Shown: positions 1 to 6,382, numbered from the stretch's first letter. The stretch is DNA of 47,771 nt from Bacteroidales bacterium UBA1180 (GCA_002310195.1 DBYS01000002.1:1-47771), one strand, 5' to 3'. Translations and numbers: made by a program. The notes: generated by a model not told the origin, from the sequence alone.

Positions 1-60
1 ACGCTCGTCGGTGACCCCATTACCGACACATCACTTGGCTGATCATCGCAATGTTTTTGA

Positions 61-105
61 AGCGAAGCGTTTTTTTGTGAGCGCAGCGTGTTTTTTGTAA
101 GCGGT
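61..105. repeat. Imperfect tandem repeat with T-runs
   Basis: Two adjacent units of about 19 bp read AGCGAAGCG plus a T-run and then AGCGCAGCG plus a T-run, followed by a third partial start (GTAAGCGG). No ORF covers them. This is direct sequence observation; function unknown. It lies at the outer edge of the small-gene accessory region. Confidence 0.5.
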
Positions 106-143
106 CGGGCGACTCGCAGAGTCGGACGAGAGGCTAAGCGAGC

Positions 144-180
144 GGTGGGGCTTCGGGAGTTTGCTCACAAGAGCCCCACC
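144..180. repeat. Inverted repeat, 9-bp perfect arms
   Basis: GGTGGGGCT at 144-152 pairs perfectly with AGCCCCACC at 172-180 across a 19-nt loop. There is no T-run next to it, so it is not a convincing terminator. The rest of 1-288 shows no credible coding sequence. Confidence 0.5.
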
Positions 181-242
181 GGGCGGTTAGGCTCAGGCTG
201 TCTGACAGCCGTACCGCGCGTTTTTGGTTAAATAAATAATCT

Positions 243-280
243 CCCCCCCGACTCCCCTCCTTTTAGGGAGGGGCTGGGGG
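243..280 (-). terminator. Stem-loop downstream of the 127-aa gene
   Basis: CCCCTCC (254-260) and GGAGGGG (267-273) form a 7-bp stem with loop TTTTAG, extended by outer C/G runs (243-249 with 276-280). It begins 9 bp after the stop of the leftward gene ending at 289, so termination is a reasonable reading. The 3' side on the minus strand is A/T-rich rather than a pure T-run. GC-rich elements of this look are, in my recollection, common between Bacteroidetes genes. Confidence 0.5.
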
Positions 281-288
281 TAGGCCTT

Positions 289-672
289 TTAGCCTTGGCT
301 CTGGTCGTACTCGTCGGCGCAGACGTGCCAGAGGTACTGGCGGAACGTCTTGTAGCCCGTCTCCTTCTGCGCGTTGAACGCTGCGGTGTCTGCCGCGATC
401 GTGCTCAGGTTCTTCTTGCGCGCTGCTACAGCCGTGCCGATAGCACCGAAACGGTTACGTGCCAACGTCTCGTCCGAGCTCACCGGTGTCTTCCTGTCAT
501 AAGCATCCACAGGCTTGCTGTAGATCCGCTGGCAGTTAGGGTTGGTGGTCGGAGCACTGCGGTGAGTCATGATCAGGTAGTTACCGTGTTTGTGACCGTT
601 CTCTTTCTTGGGCTTGAGCATTGCCCCTTGGATGTACTCGATGCCTGCGGCACCGACGGTTGCTTTTGCCAT
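289..672 (-). CDS. Small accessory protein, paralog of the 93-aa protein at 1240-1521
   Basis: This is a 127-residue protein of unknown function. It begins MAK-T, has a GNYL segment near residue 31, then a KPVDAYDRKT segment and a basic RxRF...AVAARKK helix. The same order of motifs appears in the 93-residue protein at 1240-1521 (GNYLFKT, CPSDRYQRKT, RKRF...VARR), so the two are paralogs. No signal peptide or membrane segment is seen. A Bacteroidetes-like promoter lies about 200 bp upstream (876-907) and an 8-nt-range hairpin sits just before the ATG. The high density of basic residues would allow nucleic-acid binding or a phage structural role; both are guesses. Confidence 0.65.
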   Translation of the reverse strand: MAKATVGAAGIEYIQGAMLKPKKENGHKHGNYLIMTHRSAPTTNPNCQRIYSKPVDAYDRKTPVSSDETLARNRFGAIGTAVAARKKNLSTIAADTAAFNAQKETGYKTFRQYLWHVCADEYDQSQG

Positions 673-677
673 GATAT

Positions 678-704
678 TCTGCCCATGCTTTACTTCCGGG
701 CAGA
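678..704 (-). repeat. Start-proximal hairpin in the leader of the 127-aa gene
   Basis: TCTGCCC (678-684) and GGGCAGA (698-704) form a perfect 7-bp stem with a 13-nt loop, ending 6 nt before the start codon at 672. In the transcript it could occlude the initiation region. The leader upstream of it (711-748) is a low-complexity tract which, on the RNA strand, repeats CCTTAAC/CCTAAAC. A further short stem, GCGGA/TCCGC, lies near 738-751. The whole 673-983 stretch holds this leader, the promoter at 876-907 and otherwise nothing I can support. Confidence 0.45.
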
Positions 705-875
705 GTGGAAGGGTTAAGGTTGGTTAATAAGTTAAGGTTTAGGTTTAGCGGAAATCTCCGCATCGGCATCGGGCGTCCCCGACGGCCTTCCGGCATCCCT
801 TTTTGAGCACCCGAGACTGAGGGTGAAGCGACAGACGCCCCGACTGCTCATTATCCTGTCTCCGGAAAGACGATG

Positions 876-907
876 CAAAGGTAAGGTAATCTTTTGATAT
901 TTGCAAG
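876..907 (-). promoter_or_regulatory. Bacteroidetes-type promoter for the 127-aa gene
   Basis: Read on the minus strand, the -7 box TACCTTTG (883 to 876) is a full match to TAnnTTTG. Twenty bases upstream lies CTTG (907 to 904), one mismatch from the TTTG -33 box. The start site would be near 869, leaving a leader of about 200 nt before the ATG at 672. Confidence 0.6.
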
Positions 908-983
908 TTTATCGCAAACTTTCGTTAATTTACCCCGGCACTTCCGTTAATTTCCGATTTTCGGGCCCCCGAACGGGCATAAT

Positions 984-1235
984 TCACATCGGGAGCGGTA
1001 TCGGAAACCGCAGATCGTAACCGCAGTATTCGCTCAATGCCCGCACCTCGTCGTATGTCAGCCCTCTGGCATGTCTCATCGCCTGAGCGTCACGCAGAGC
1101 GTAGCGTCCCGCATACACGTGCAATCGCTCGCAGAAACAGCCGAAGAACCATGCAAACTCTTCCGGATAAATACGTTTGTCTATTGCCGTGCCCAACCGC
1201 TTGCGCAGCAGACTCTTGCTGATTAACAGACTCAT
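984..1235 (-). CDS. Small protein of unknown function (83 aa)
   Basis: This 83-residue protein starts MSLLISKSLLRKRLG and is rich in Arg, Tyr and aromatic residues (EFAWFFGCFCERL). I see no signal peptide, membrane segment or known motif. Its ATG lies 4 bp after the stop of the 93-aa gene, so the two are almost certainly co-transcribed. I do not recognise the family. It belongs to the run of small leftward genes at the left edge. Confidence 0.6.
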   Translation of the reverse strand: MSLLISKSLLRKRLGTAIDKRIYPEEFAWFFGCFCERLHVYAGRYALRDAQAMRHARGLTYDEVRALSEYCGYDLRFPIPLPM

Positions 1236-1239
1236 TGGC

Positions 1240-1521
1240 TTACCGGTTTTCCTGTTCCTCTTTCACTGCCGCCCAGATCGCTTTCTTCGGACGGGTGTCA
1301 CCGGCTTTGATGCGGCGTGCCACCTCGCGGCAGCCTTCTACAAAACGTTTGCGCTGCTCACATTCTTCCGCTGAAAGTTTCGTTTTGCGTTGGTATCTGT
1401 CACTCGGACAAAGATACACTCTTACTTCTTTCTTTCCGTTGCGGTTGAATGTCTTGAATAGGTAGTTCCCTACTTTGCCGGAGATGGATTCCACTCCGGG
1501 CAATAATGTTGTTTTTGCCAT
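1240..1521 (-). CDS. Small accessory protein, paralog of the 127-aa protein (93 aa)
   Basis: This 93-residue basic protein begins MAKTTLLPGVESISGKVGNY and continues FKTFNRNGKKEVRVYL, DRYQRKTKLS and a basic helix. It shares the motif order MAK-T / GNYL / DxYxRKT / RxRF with the 127-residue protein at 289-672 but lacks its C-terminal extension. The ATG at 1521 follows a 123-bp gap after the stop of the next upstream gene, with no consensus promoter in the gap, so transcription probably reads through from upstream. Function unknown. Confidence 0.65.
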   Translation of the reverse strand: MAKTTLLPGVESISGKVGNYLFKTFNRNGKKEVRVYLCPSDRYQRKTKLSAEECEQRKRFVEGCREVARRIKAGDTRPKKAIWAAVKEEQENR

Positions 1522-1644
1522 AGATTTTTGTTTTGGGGTTAATAGTTTGTCGTGGGTTTATTGGGGTCTAATCGGAGGCGGATCGGACTCTGATAGGACT
1601 CTTAGTGCCGCATTGAATGCAGGCATCAACTCCACCGACTCGTT

Positions 1645-1995
1645 TCACAGCCTGAACTCTCCTAATATCTGCATGCCGTACATCTCAGCATCGCGATGCG
1701 TGTACAGTCCTCCGCGGCCTTTGTACAGGGCACGCACAAGCGGCTCGTCCGGCAATATCCTGCTCCCGTTCCAGTCTTTCGGCACGGGCTCCGGATAATC
1801 TTGTACCCAGAAGTACGGATTACGCTCCGGATTGACGCTGTTCTTCTTCACTGCCGCGAGCATCGCCTTCCGCGCAGGCGGCGAACGCTTCAGCCATTCG
1901 CCAAACGTACAACTCCGCCGGTTGGCGTACTTCTCTGCCGGACGGTACTCCGCCCAAAACTCGCAGAACTCTGTGTAAATTTCGTTGGTTAGCAT
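1645..1995 (-). CDS. Small protein of unknown function (116 aa)
   Basis: I chose ATG at 1995 (MLTNEIYTEF). An in-frame TTG at 2010 would add five residues but lies almost against the 3' arm of a large hairpin (2014-2034). The 116-residue product is soluble-looking and rich in Trp, Tyr and Arg (FWAEYRP, FGEWLKRS, AMLAAVKKN, PYFWVQDYPEP). No signal peptide or membrane segment is seen and I do not recognise the family. The AMLAAVKKN piece resembles KAIWAAVKEE near the end of the 93-aa protein, hinting at distant kinship. A promoter at 2222-2253 and the 2014-2114 hairpin suggest an attenuated leader. Confidence 0.6.
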   Translation of the reverse strand: MLTNEIYTEFCEFWAEYRPAEKYANRRSCTFGEWLKRSPPARKAMLAAVKKNSVNPERNPYFWVQDYPEPVPKDWNGSRILPDEPLVRALYKGRGGLYTHRDAEMYGMQILGEFRL

Positions 1996-2013
1996 AACTT
2001 CATAATTCAAGAA

Positions 2014-2114
2014 AAAAGTCTGTCCGTCCGGTACCCGCCTGCTTTGCTTACGCCCACAGGGGACATTAGGGGTCTATCTGTCTGTGCGTTCAGGTACTGG
2101 ACGGACAGACTTTT
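2014..2114 (-). promoter_or_regulatory. Large terminator/attenuator-like hairpin before the 116-aa gene
   Basis: Two 21-nt arms (2014-2034 and 2094-2114) are inverted copies with a single mismatch; the core reads GTCTGTCCGTCC opposite GGACGGACAGAC. The loop is 59 nt. On the minus strand the 3' arm runs directly into a T-run (complement of A2012-2017), as in an intrinsic terminator. It sits between a promoter (2222-2253) and the gene it should serve, so conditional termination is possible. On the plus strand the other arm also runs into T-rich sequence, so it could work in both directions. Confidence 0.55.
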
Positions 2115-2177
2115 CTTTTTTCTTTCTTTAGGGGTGCAGGGGTTTTTCTTTGTTTTTTCTTTTGTCGGTATCGTCCA

Positions 2178-2489
2178 TTATATTGTTGATCTGAACGAAT
2201 CATCGTTCCCTGATTCCTGCACAAAGGTACAACAATTCTCCGACACTTGCAACCCGTTCGTGCGGGTTGCGCATCTATGTTCCTGATTCATAAACGTTAC
2301 CGCGCGCCCGATTGTCGAGTGCGTCACAGAAAAATGACTTGCAATTTCGAGGTAACTTTTTTCGGGATGCAGGACTCGGTACTCGTAGTACTTCATCCAT
2401 TTTTCTGTTTGGACTGCCAGTCCGTACTGGTACCACTGACGGAGTGTGCCACGCTCCTGTTCTTGGCATAAAAACTCATAATGTGTCAT
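2178..2489 (-). CDS. Small helix-turn-helix protein (103 aa)
   Basis: Residues about 45-72 (SYLEIASHFSVTHSTIGRAV) have the spacing of a DNA-binding helix-turn-helix: a first helix EIASHF, turn SVTH, recognition helix STIGRAVTFM. The N-terminal half is Tyr/Trp/Gln-rich and unassigned. There is no signal peptide. It is the first gene of the leftward small-gene set, with its own promoter at 2526-2557. That promoter shares an 18-nt element with the second promoter at 2222-2253, which lies inside this gene's 3' end. A role as local regulator is inference from the HTH and the shared element. Confidence 0.6.
   Translation of the reverse strand: MTHYEFLCQEQERGTLRQWYQYGLAVQTEKWMKYYEYRVLHPEKSYLEIASHFSVTHSTIGRAVTFMNQEHRCATRTNGLQVSENCCTFVQESGNDDSFRSTI
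2222..2253 (-). promoter_or_regulatory. Bacteroidetes-type promoter inside the HTH gene
   Basis: On the minus strand the -7 box TACCTTTG (2229 to 2222) matches fully; at 20-bp spacing lies GTTG (2253 to 2250), one mismatch from TTTG. The spacer carries the 18-nt element 2228-2245, nearly identical to 2532-2549. A perfect stem GCAACCCG/CGGGTTGC (2249-2270) overlaps the -33 region. It would drive the 116-aa gene and those after it. Confidence 0.55.
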
Positions 2490-2525
2490 ATTGCATGGCG
2501 CGTCCGATTAGACCGACGCGTCATG

Positions 2526-2557
2526 CAAACTTACAACAATTTTCCGACATTCGAAAA
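2526..2557 (-). promoter_or_regulatory. Promoter of the HTH gene with shared element
   Basis: On the minus strand the -7 box TAAGTTTG (2533 to 2526) fits TAnnTTTG; the -33 position (2557 to 2554) is TTTT, one mismatch. The spacer contains TACAACAATT-T-TCCGACA (2532-2549, plus strand), 17 of 18 identical to 2228-2245. The matching placement in both promoters suggests a common operator. Confidence 0.55.
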
Positions 2558-2566
2558 TAGGCACAC

Positions 2567-2595
2567 AAAAAAAGCGCAACGGATTTCCGCTGCGC
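2567..2595 (-). terminator. Terminator of the AAA/DUF4143 gene
   Basis: On the minus strand GCGCAGCGGA pairs with TCCGTTGCGC (one G-T wobble) across a 2-nt loop and is followed by seven T. It starts 30 bp after the stop at 2625. A textbook intrinsic terminator. Confidence 0.85.
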
Positions 2596-2624
2596 CTGAT
2601 ATGGTTACGCTGTTGCGTTGATGT

Positions 2625-3869
2625 TCACCATTGCAAAGCCGGTTGTACATGAATCGTACACCCTTCCCATTCCACTGTCCGTTGCTCGTTATGGGTTAGA
2701 ACATACAAATCGCTGCAATGCAGTTCCTGAGCCGCTTCAACCAAAGCGCTACATTCACGACGTATCGTCTTGTCGGATGTCATCTCGTAACTGACTTGCA
2801 CCAGTTGCTTCACGCGGTTATTCTCGCGGAGTACGAAATCAATCTCCTTATCATTACGCGTGCGGTAATAGAACATCGACCGTTCCGGGTCATAGCCTTT
2901 CCGTAGCAGGTTGACAAAAACTTGGTTTTCCAATAGTCGTCCCAAGTTATCGCTGGTTGAAAAGGCTTTCGCAGTCACAAAGCCATTGTCTACCACATAG
3001 ACCTTCCTCGGCGCCTTGGTCATCAGTTTGAGTTTGTTGTTATAGCGTGGCAGGTAATAGAATAAGAACGGCTCATGCAGATAGCCCATGAATTTCTGTG
3101 TAGTGGCAACACTGCCGATGTTGAGCGCGTTAGCTATGTCGTTTGCGCTTAACGGATTGCAGAAGTTCGACAATAGATATAGCGCCATGTTATTAATATC
3201 TTCCGTCTTGCGGATCTTATGGCGTTTGACCACGTCCTTCCAGATGATTGAATCAAAGAGTGTGCTGAGGTAACTGGTTGCCAACGAGCGTGCAGCCACC
3301 GTTTCCGGATAACCACCCATGCGAAGGTAGTCATCGTTCAGGACTGCGGCTTCATTGTGCTGCTCGGGCAAGATGGCTTTATAGTCCAATTGATGCCATT
3401 CAAAGAACTCTGCCAAACTAAAGGGCAACATCTGTATCGGCAGGTACTTGCCGGTAAGCACTGTAGCCATTTCGCTTGATAGCATATTGGCATTACTGCC
3501 GGTGATGATCATGTTTTTCCCTTGTCGGAAAAGTTCGGTGACCCAAACATCCCAATGAGGCAGGTTTTGCACCTCGTCAAGTAGCAGATAGTCGTAGCCG
3601 GGATACACTTCGTTGAGTAGGCGCATCACGAGATCTGCATTCCAGTTGTCCAGCAACTCTTGCTTGTCAAAATTAAGATAGGCAAAGTTCTTCTGCCGGA
3701 GCATAAGCAATGCCTGCGTGGACTTACCTACGCGCCGTGGACCGGTTATCAGCTTGATAAGATGACTACTGAGCAAGTCGTCAATACTTGAGTTTGTATG
3801 ACGGCTGATGTAGTGTTGCGCTAACAAATCATCGCGCTCTTTTCGTTGCGAAAGAAGGATTGTTTTCAT
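2625..3869 (-). CDS. AAA-family ATPase with DUF4143 domain
   Basis: This 414-residue protein has the AAA_14 plus DUF4143 architecture. A Walker A motif GPRRVGKS lies near residues 43-50 and a Walker B YDYLLLDEVQ near 92-101. ITGSNANML, near 122-130, is the sensor-1-like segment. The C-terminal half holds a winged-helix-like segment (NPLSANDIANALNIG) and a nuclease-like segment with DKEIDFVLRE near 341. Family members are common and scattered in Bacteroidetes; their physiological role is largely unknown. It is monocistronic, with its own promoter (3894-3925) and terminator (2567-2595). Patchy distribution in the family fits the accessory character of this end of the window. Confidence 0.9.
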   Translation of the reverse strand: MKTILLSQRKERDDLLAQHYISRHTNSSIDDLLSSHLIKLITGPRRVGKSTQALLMLRQKNFAYLNFDKQELLDNWNADLVMRLLNEVYPGYDYLLLDEVQNLPHWDVWVTELFRQGKNMIITGSNANMLSSEMATVLTGKYLPIQMLPFSLAEFFEWHQLDYKAILPEQHNEAAVLNDDYLRMGGYPETVAARSLATSYLSTLFDSIIWKDVVKRHKIRKTEDINNMALYLLSNFCNPLSANDIANALNIGSVATTQKFMGYLHEPFLFYYLPRYNNKLKLMTKAPRKVYVVDNGFVTAKAFSTSDNLGRLLENQVFVNLLRKGYDPERSMFYYRTRNDKEIDFVLRENNRVKQLVQVSYEMTSDKTIRRECSALVEAAQELHCSDLYVLTHNEQRTVEWEGCTIHVQPALQW

Positions 3870-3893
3870 GATTGATTATTTTCAAATCCGCTA

Positions 3894-3925
3894 CAAAGAT
3901 ACGACTTTTTATTCAATTATGCAAA
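3894..3925 (-). promoter_or_regulatory. Promoter of the AAA/DUF4143 gene
   Basis: Minus strand: -33 TTTG (3925 to 3922), 20 bp, -7 TATCTTTG (3901 to 3894). Both boxes match consensus. Predicted start near 3887, about 18 nt before the ATG at 3869. Confidence 0.8.
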
Positions 3926-4041
3926 TATATTGAACAAAAAATATGTTTTTTTATTCAGTATAGCACATTTAATGCATACTAGGTTGTCCCCGTTAAGCGG
4001 GGAAAACCGCTACAGGGAAAGGGGAAATTTGCAAATGTTCG

Positions 4042-4079
4042 AAAAAAATCAGGCGCGGCAATCGGTGCTGCGCCTGATT
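4042..4079 (-). terminator. Terminator downstream of the CNA-B-like lipoprotein gene
   Basis: Minus strand AATCAGGCGC pairs perfectly with GCGCCTGATT (10 bp; 4070-4079 with 4047-4056), followed by a T-run (complement of A4042-4048). It lies about 70 bp after the stop at 4148. Confidence 0.85.
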
Positions 4080-4101
4080 GGGTAGATGATATGCATGATG
4101 G

Positions 4102-4122
4102 CTATTGCTTGATAAACTTCGC
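4102..4122 (-). repeat. Copy 1 of a repeated 3'-end segment (AKFIKQ-stop)
   Basis: On the minus strand this 21-nt segment would encode the C-terminus AKFIKQ followed by a stop, but in a frame shifted relative to the lipoprotein gene ending at 4148. It matches 4777-4797 at 19 of 21 positions. See the findings. Confidence 0.5.
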
Positions 4123-4147
4123 CTGCAAGGGTGTGCCGGAGGCTGTT

Positions 4148-4672
4148 TTATTCATCACCTGTTTTGCGTAACACAAAATTTGCTGTCACGAGTCCGTCAA
4201 TGTAGTCTTTATATTTGGGGGAATCCGGATAACGTGTTTGCGTTGTTATAGGAAAGACATTCTCCTGGTTCACATAAATGCCCTTGGGGTCTGTTGCAAT
4301 AACAGTTATTTCACGTGACCATGGTTCATCGTAACCGTCGTCGGAATTATTATATTTCCAAAATGCAAAGGCAAACGTTCCTTGTGCGTCACTATAACCG
4401 ATTAATTTCACGTTATCGCCGAACAGCCCCGCATCTGCCCATTTCTTTTCCATCTCCGGAAGGGTGATTGTGATTTGAATACCCTCCAAGGGATTATTAT
4501 AAACATCTGATATTGTACCTGAAATCTCAAGACGGGGTGGTGCCGGTGGAGGCACATCCAGACCATTGTTTGGTTTGCAACTTGTTACGATTATGCACAA
4601 ACTGCATGCGATAACAAACGACCATGCAGTTTTGGGGCTTTTGAGGGAGTAGGCAAAATGATTTGTTTTCAT
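4148..4672 (-). CDS. Outer-membrane-type lipoprotein with carboxypeptidase-regulatory-like domain
   Basis: The 174-residue product has a long n-region, a hydrophobic stretch (about 17-30) and a lipobox VTSC with Cys32. After a proline-rich linker (VPPPAPPR), LEISGTISDVYNNPLEGIQI opens a carboxypeptidase-regulatory/CNA-B-like beta-sandwich running to the end, with SDAQGTFAF as its typical middle strand. Such small lipoproteins in Bacteroidales are sometimes called radical-SAM-associated putative lipoproteins. No radical SAM gene is visible here, so I do not press that name. It has its own promoter (4706-4737) and terminator. A tail-like reading AKFIKQ lies out of frame just downstream. Confidence 0.75.
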   Translation of the reverse strand: MKTNHFAYSLKSPKTAWSFVIACSLCIIVTSCKPNNGLDVPPPAPPRLEISGTISDVYNNPLEGIQITITLPEMEKKWADAGLFGDNVKLIGYSDAQGTFAFAFWKYNNSDDGYDEPWSREITVIATDPKGIYVNQENVFPITTQTRYPDSPKYKDYIDGLVTANFVLRKTGDE

Positions 4673-4705
4673 TGTATGATTATGTTATTGTGTAAAATGG
4701 CTATG

Positions 4706-4737
4706 CAAAGATAATAGAAATATTTAGAAAATCCAAA
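4706..4737 (-). promoter_or_regulatory. Promoter of the CNA-B-like lipoprotein gene
   Basis: Minus strand: -33 TTTG (4737 to 4734), 20 bp, -7 TATCTTTG (4713 to 4706). Full match to the Bacteroidetes consensus; start predicted near 4699, about 27 nt before the ATG at 4672. Confidence 0.8.
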
Positions 4738-4776
4738 TTCGGTTGCGGGGTGAGAGGATTGTCCGTCGGCTAAAGC

Positions 4777-4797
4777 CTATTGCTTGATAAATTTTGC
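4777..4797 (-). repeat. Copy 2 of the repeated 3'-end segment (AKFIKQ-stop)
   Basis: Immediately after, and in frame with, the TAA stop at 4798-4800, the minus strand reads AKFIKQ-stop. It matches 4102-4122 at 19 of 21 positions. A single stop codon therefore separates the annotated C-terminus from this tail. Confidence 0.5.
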
Positions 4798-5547
4798 TTA
4801 CATGCCAATAATGGAATATCTTTTGTCACCATTTATAATGTACAACATACCGTGTTCCAAGATGAGTTTGGGTTGCACTTGGGGAGATGATTGTACTTCA
4901 TCTACTTCCATCCAATCAATCCATGGGTATTTCTCTTCATCTTCCATTCTTTTCCATACGTCCTCAGAGCAAAATGCAAACCCTAATGAGTTGACAGTAA
5001 TAACCTCATTCTCTAATTGTACCAGACTGAAATCCCAACCTTGCTTTTGTGTGAAATGAAGAGAATCTATGGCACACGCGAAAGCATAATGCAGTTCTCC
5101 ACCGCAGGACACATCGAACCATTGGCACATGTCGGAAAAGATTGATTTGCTTCTTGATGGGTCGGCGAACCCCTCTTTATTCCAACTGACGATTACCGGC
5201 AACCTGTCCTGCGGATACCACATGCGTATTTTGCCGCTTTCGATGTCGCCTGTAGTAGGCGGATTGATGTGGATACGGTGTGGCGCACAGGGACGGTTGT
5301 TGGCTACGCTATATCCGAACCACGCCCAATGCCTGCCGCTTGTGAGTGCGGATAGGGCATCTTCCTCAGACCATGTGTCCGTCTGTATCTCGCATTCCGA
5401 AATGTTTTCGCTCACGCCGATTGTAAGTGTGTCTTTGTTGCCGTCTTTGTCTTCAAAGTATATTTGCGTTGTGAAACATTCGGCGTGTAATGACAGCACT
5501 CCAAAGACAAACACGATTGTGTGAATAATTTTTTTCATTGTTGACAT
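4798..5547 (-). CDS. Secreted protein with type IX-like C-terminal tail
   Basis: The first ATG gives 249 residues; the internal MKK at residue 4 may be the true start. A signal peptide (KKIIHTIVFVFGVLSLHA) is clear. The body is Trp-rich and unrecognised, with six or so cysteines. The last 25 residues (KLILEHGMLYIINGDKRY then SIIGM) follow the pattern K-x3-DG-x-LYI-x-RG-x-KxY-x3-G seen at the C-termini of many Bacteroidales exported proteins and compatible with a type IX secretion signal. The tail stops after G-M, and AKFIKQ follows in frame after the TAA. No consensus promoter was found in the 124-bp gap upstream. Confidence 0.7.
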   Translation of the reverse strand: MSTMKKIIHTIVFVFGVLSLHAECFTTQIYFEDKDGNKDTLTIGVSENISECEIQTDTWSEEDALSALTSGRHWAWFGYSVANNRPCAPHRIHINPPTTGDIESGKIRMWYPQDRLPVIVSWNKEGFADPSRSKSIFSDMCQWFDVSCGGELHYAFACAIDSLHFTQKQGWDFSLVQLENEVITVNSLGFAFCSEDVWKRMEDEEKYPWIDWMEVDEVQSSPQVQPKLILEHGMLYIINGDKRYSIIGM

Positions 5548-5671
5548 TTTCGTTATTGTATTTCCAATTCTCCGCCTAACTGCACTTCTACATCACGGGT
5601 CAGAACCACATCCCCGGTTGCCTGATGCTGTTGTCCGTCGGCGGTCAGGGGACGAAGGATGTTTGATAAAA

Positions 5672-6061
5672 CTATTTAACCCCAAAAGCTTTATATATAT
5701 TGGTGCGTGTGAGAATTTTCAATCTACATTCTCCTTCGCAACCTGCAATACCTCCATATATAGAGATAATATCGCCATCACAATTATAAATGTATTCATT
5801 GGGAATGTCGCAGCACTTATATTCATAGATGACATAAAACCCCGTATTGGTTGAGTTTGAACCTTCTTGAGAATATGTAATTCTGTCGATTTTTTCCAAT
5901 TTCTGCCCCAAAGAGGAGCTTCCTGTTTTTACTAAAGATGCTATCCACGGCATATCTGTAGCTCTCGTAACATCTTCACACAAAACTAATTGCGTTTGTG
6001 TTCTACAACCTAAACACATGAGTGTTGATAATGTGCAAATAACAAGTCGAATAGTTTTCAT
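5672..6061 (-). CDS. Small lipoprotein, unknown function
   Basis: This 129-residue protein starts MKTIRLVICTLSTLMCLGC, a signal peptide with lipobox CLGC (Cys19), so an outer-membrane or periplasmic lipoprotein is expected. The mature part contains several cysteines (YKCCDI, YNCDGD, GCEGEC), suggesting disulfides. No family recognised. It has a promoter at 6256-6287 with a leader of about 190 nt. Its downstream flank (TTGTCCGTCGGC at 5631-5642) repeats a segment downstream of the 4798-5547 gene (4760-4771), so these neighbouring small genes may share duplicated 3' flanks. Confidence 0.7.
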   Translation of the reverse strand: MKTIRLVICTLSTLMCLGCRTQTQLVLCEDVTRATDMPWIASLVKTGSSSLGQKLEKIDRITYSQEGSNSTNTGFYVIYEYKCCDIPNEYIYNCDGDIISIYGGIAGCEGECRLKILTRTNIYKAFGVK

Positions 6062-6225
6062 TGTTGTCTTATAGTTAAAAAAATGATATGTGAGTAGCCA
6101 TCAGTTATTGCAATCTTTAACATGTCCCTTGCAATAATTGTGCCACATTAATATGATAAGGGTAATCCAGTATTCCTACTTTTGATATTTTATTATTAAA
6201 AGTTCAAAATGGCATGTTTAAAAAA

Positions 6226-6256
6226 GCACCCGAAACCGAGTAACGATTTCGAGTGC
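6226..6256 (-). terminator. Terminator of the TPR-HTH regulator transcript
   Basis: Minus strand GCACTCGAAA pairs with TTTCGGGTGC (one wobble) and runs into T6 (complement of A6220-6225). It abuts the -7 box at 6256-6263, so termination of the upstream gene and initiation for the lipoprotein gene are packed together. The rest of the 6062-6382 gap holds an 11-bp perfect inverted repeat (AAAATGCATAA 6306-6316 with 6336-6346) and a repeated TGTGGGAATTT at 6294 and 6351. Confidence 0.75.
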
Positions 6257-6287
6257 AAAGGTACTGCTTTTTTCACAGATATGCAAA
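6256..6287 (-). promoter_or_regulatory. Promoter of the small lipoprotein gene
   Basis: Minus strand: -33 TTTG (6287 to 6284), 20 bp, -7 TACCTTTG (6263 to 6256), full consensus. The start would fall near 6249, inside the 5' arm of the terminator hairpin 6226-6256. Confidence 0.75.
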
Positions 6288-6382
6288 TAAAAGTGTGGGA
6301 ATTTAAAAATGCATAAGTTGCAGAATTAATGTGATTTATGCATTTTAAGATGTGGGAATTTTCAAAAAAGGAGAGGATTCAA

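Noticed and set aside
1..288. Possible tRNA or attachment site at the left edge
   Set aside because: No cloverleaf or integrase could be found; only hairpins and short repeats.
581..796. 71-codon frame with an LNLNLN stretch in the leader of the 127-aa gene
   Set aside because: The stretch comes from the low-complexity leader repeat, and the frame overlaps the better-supported 127-aa gene; no homology recognised.
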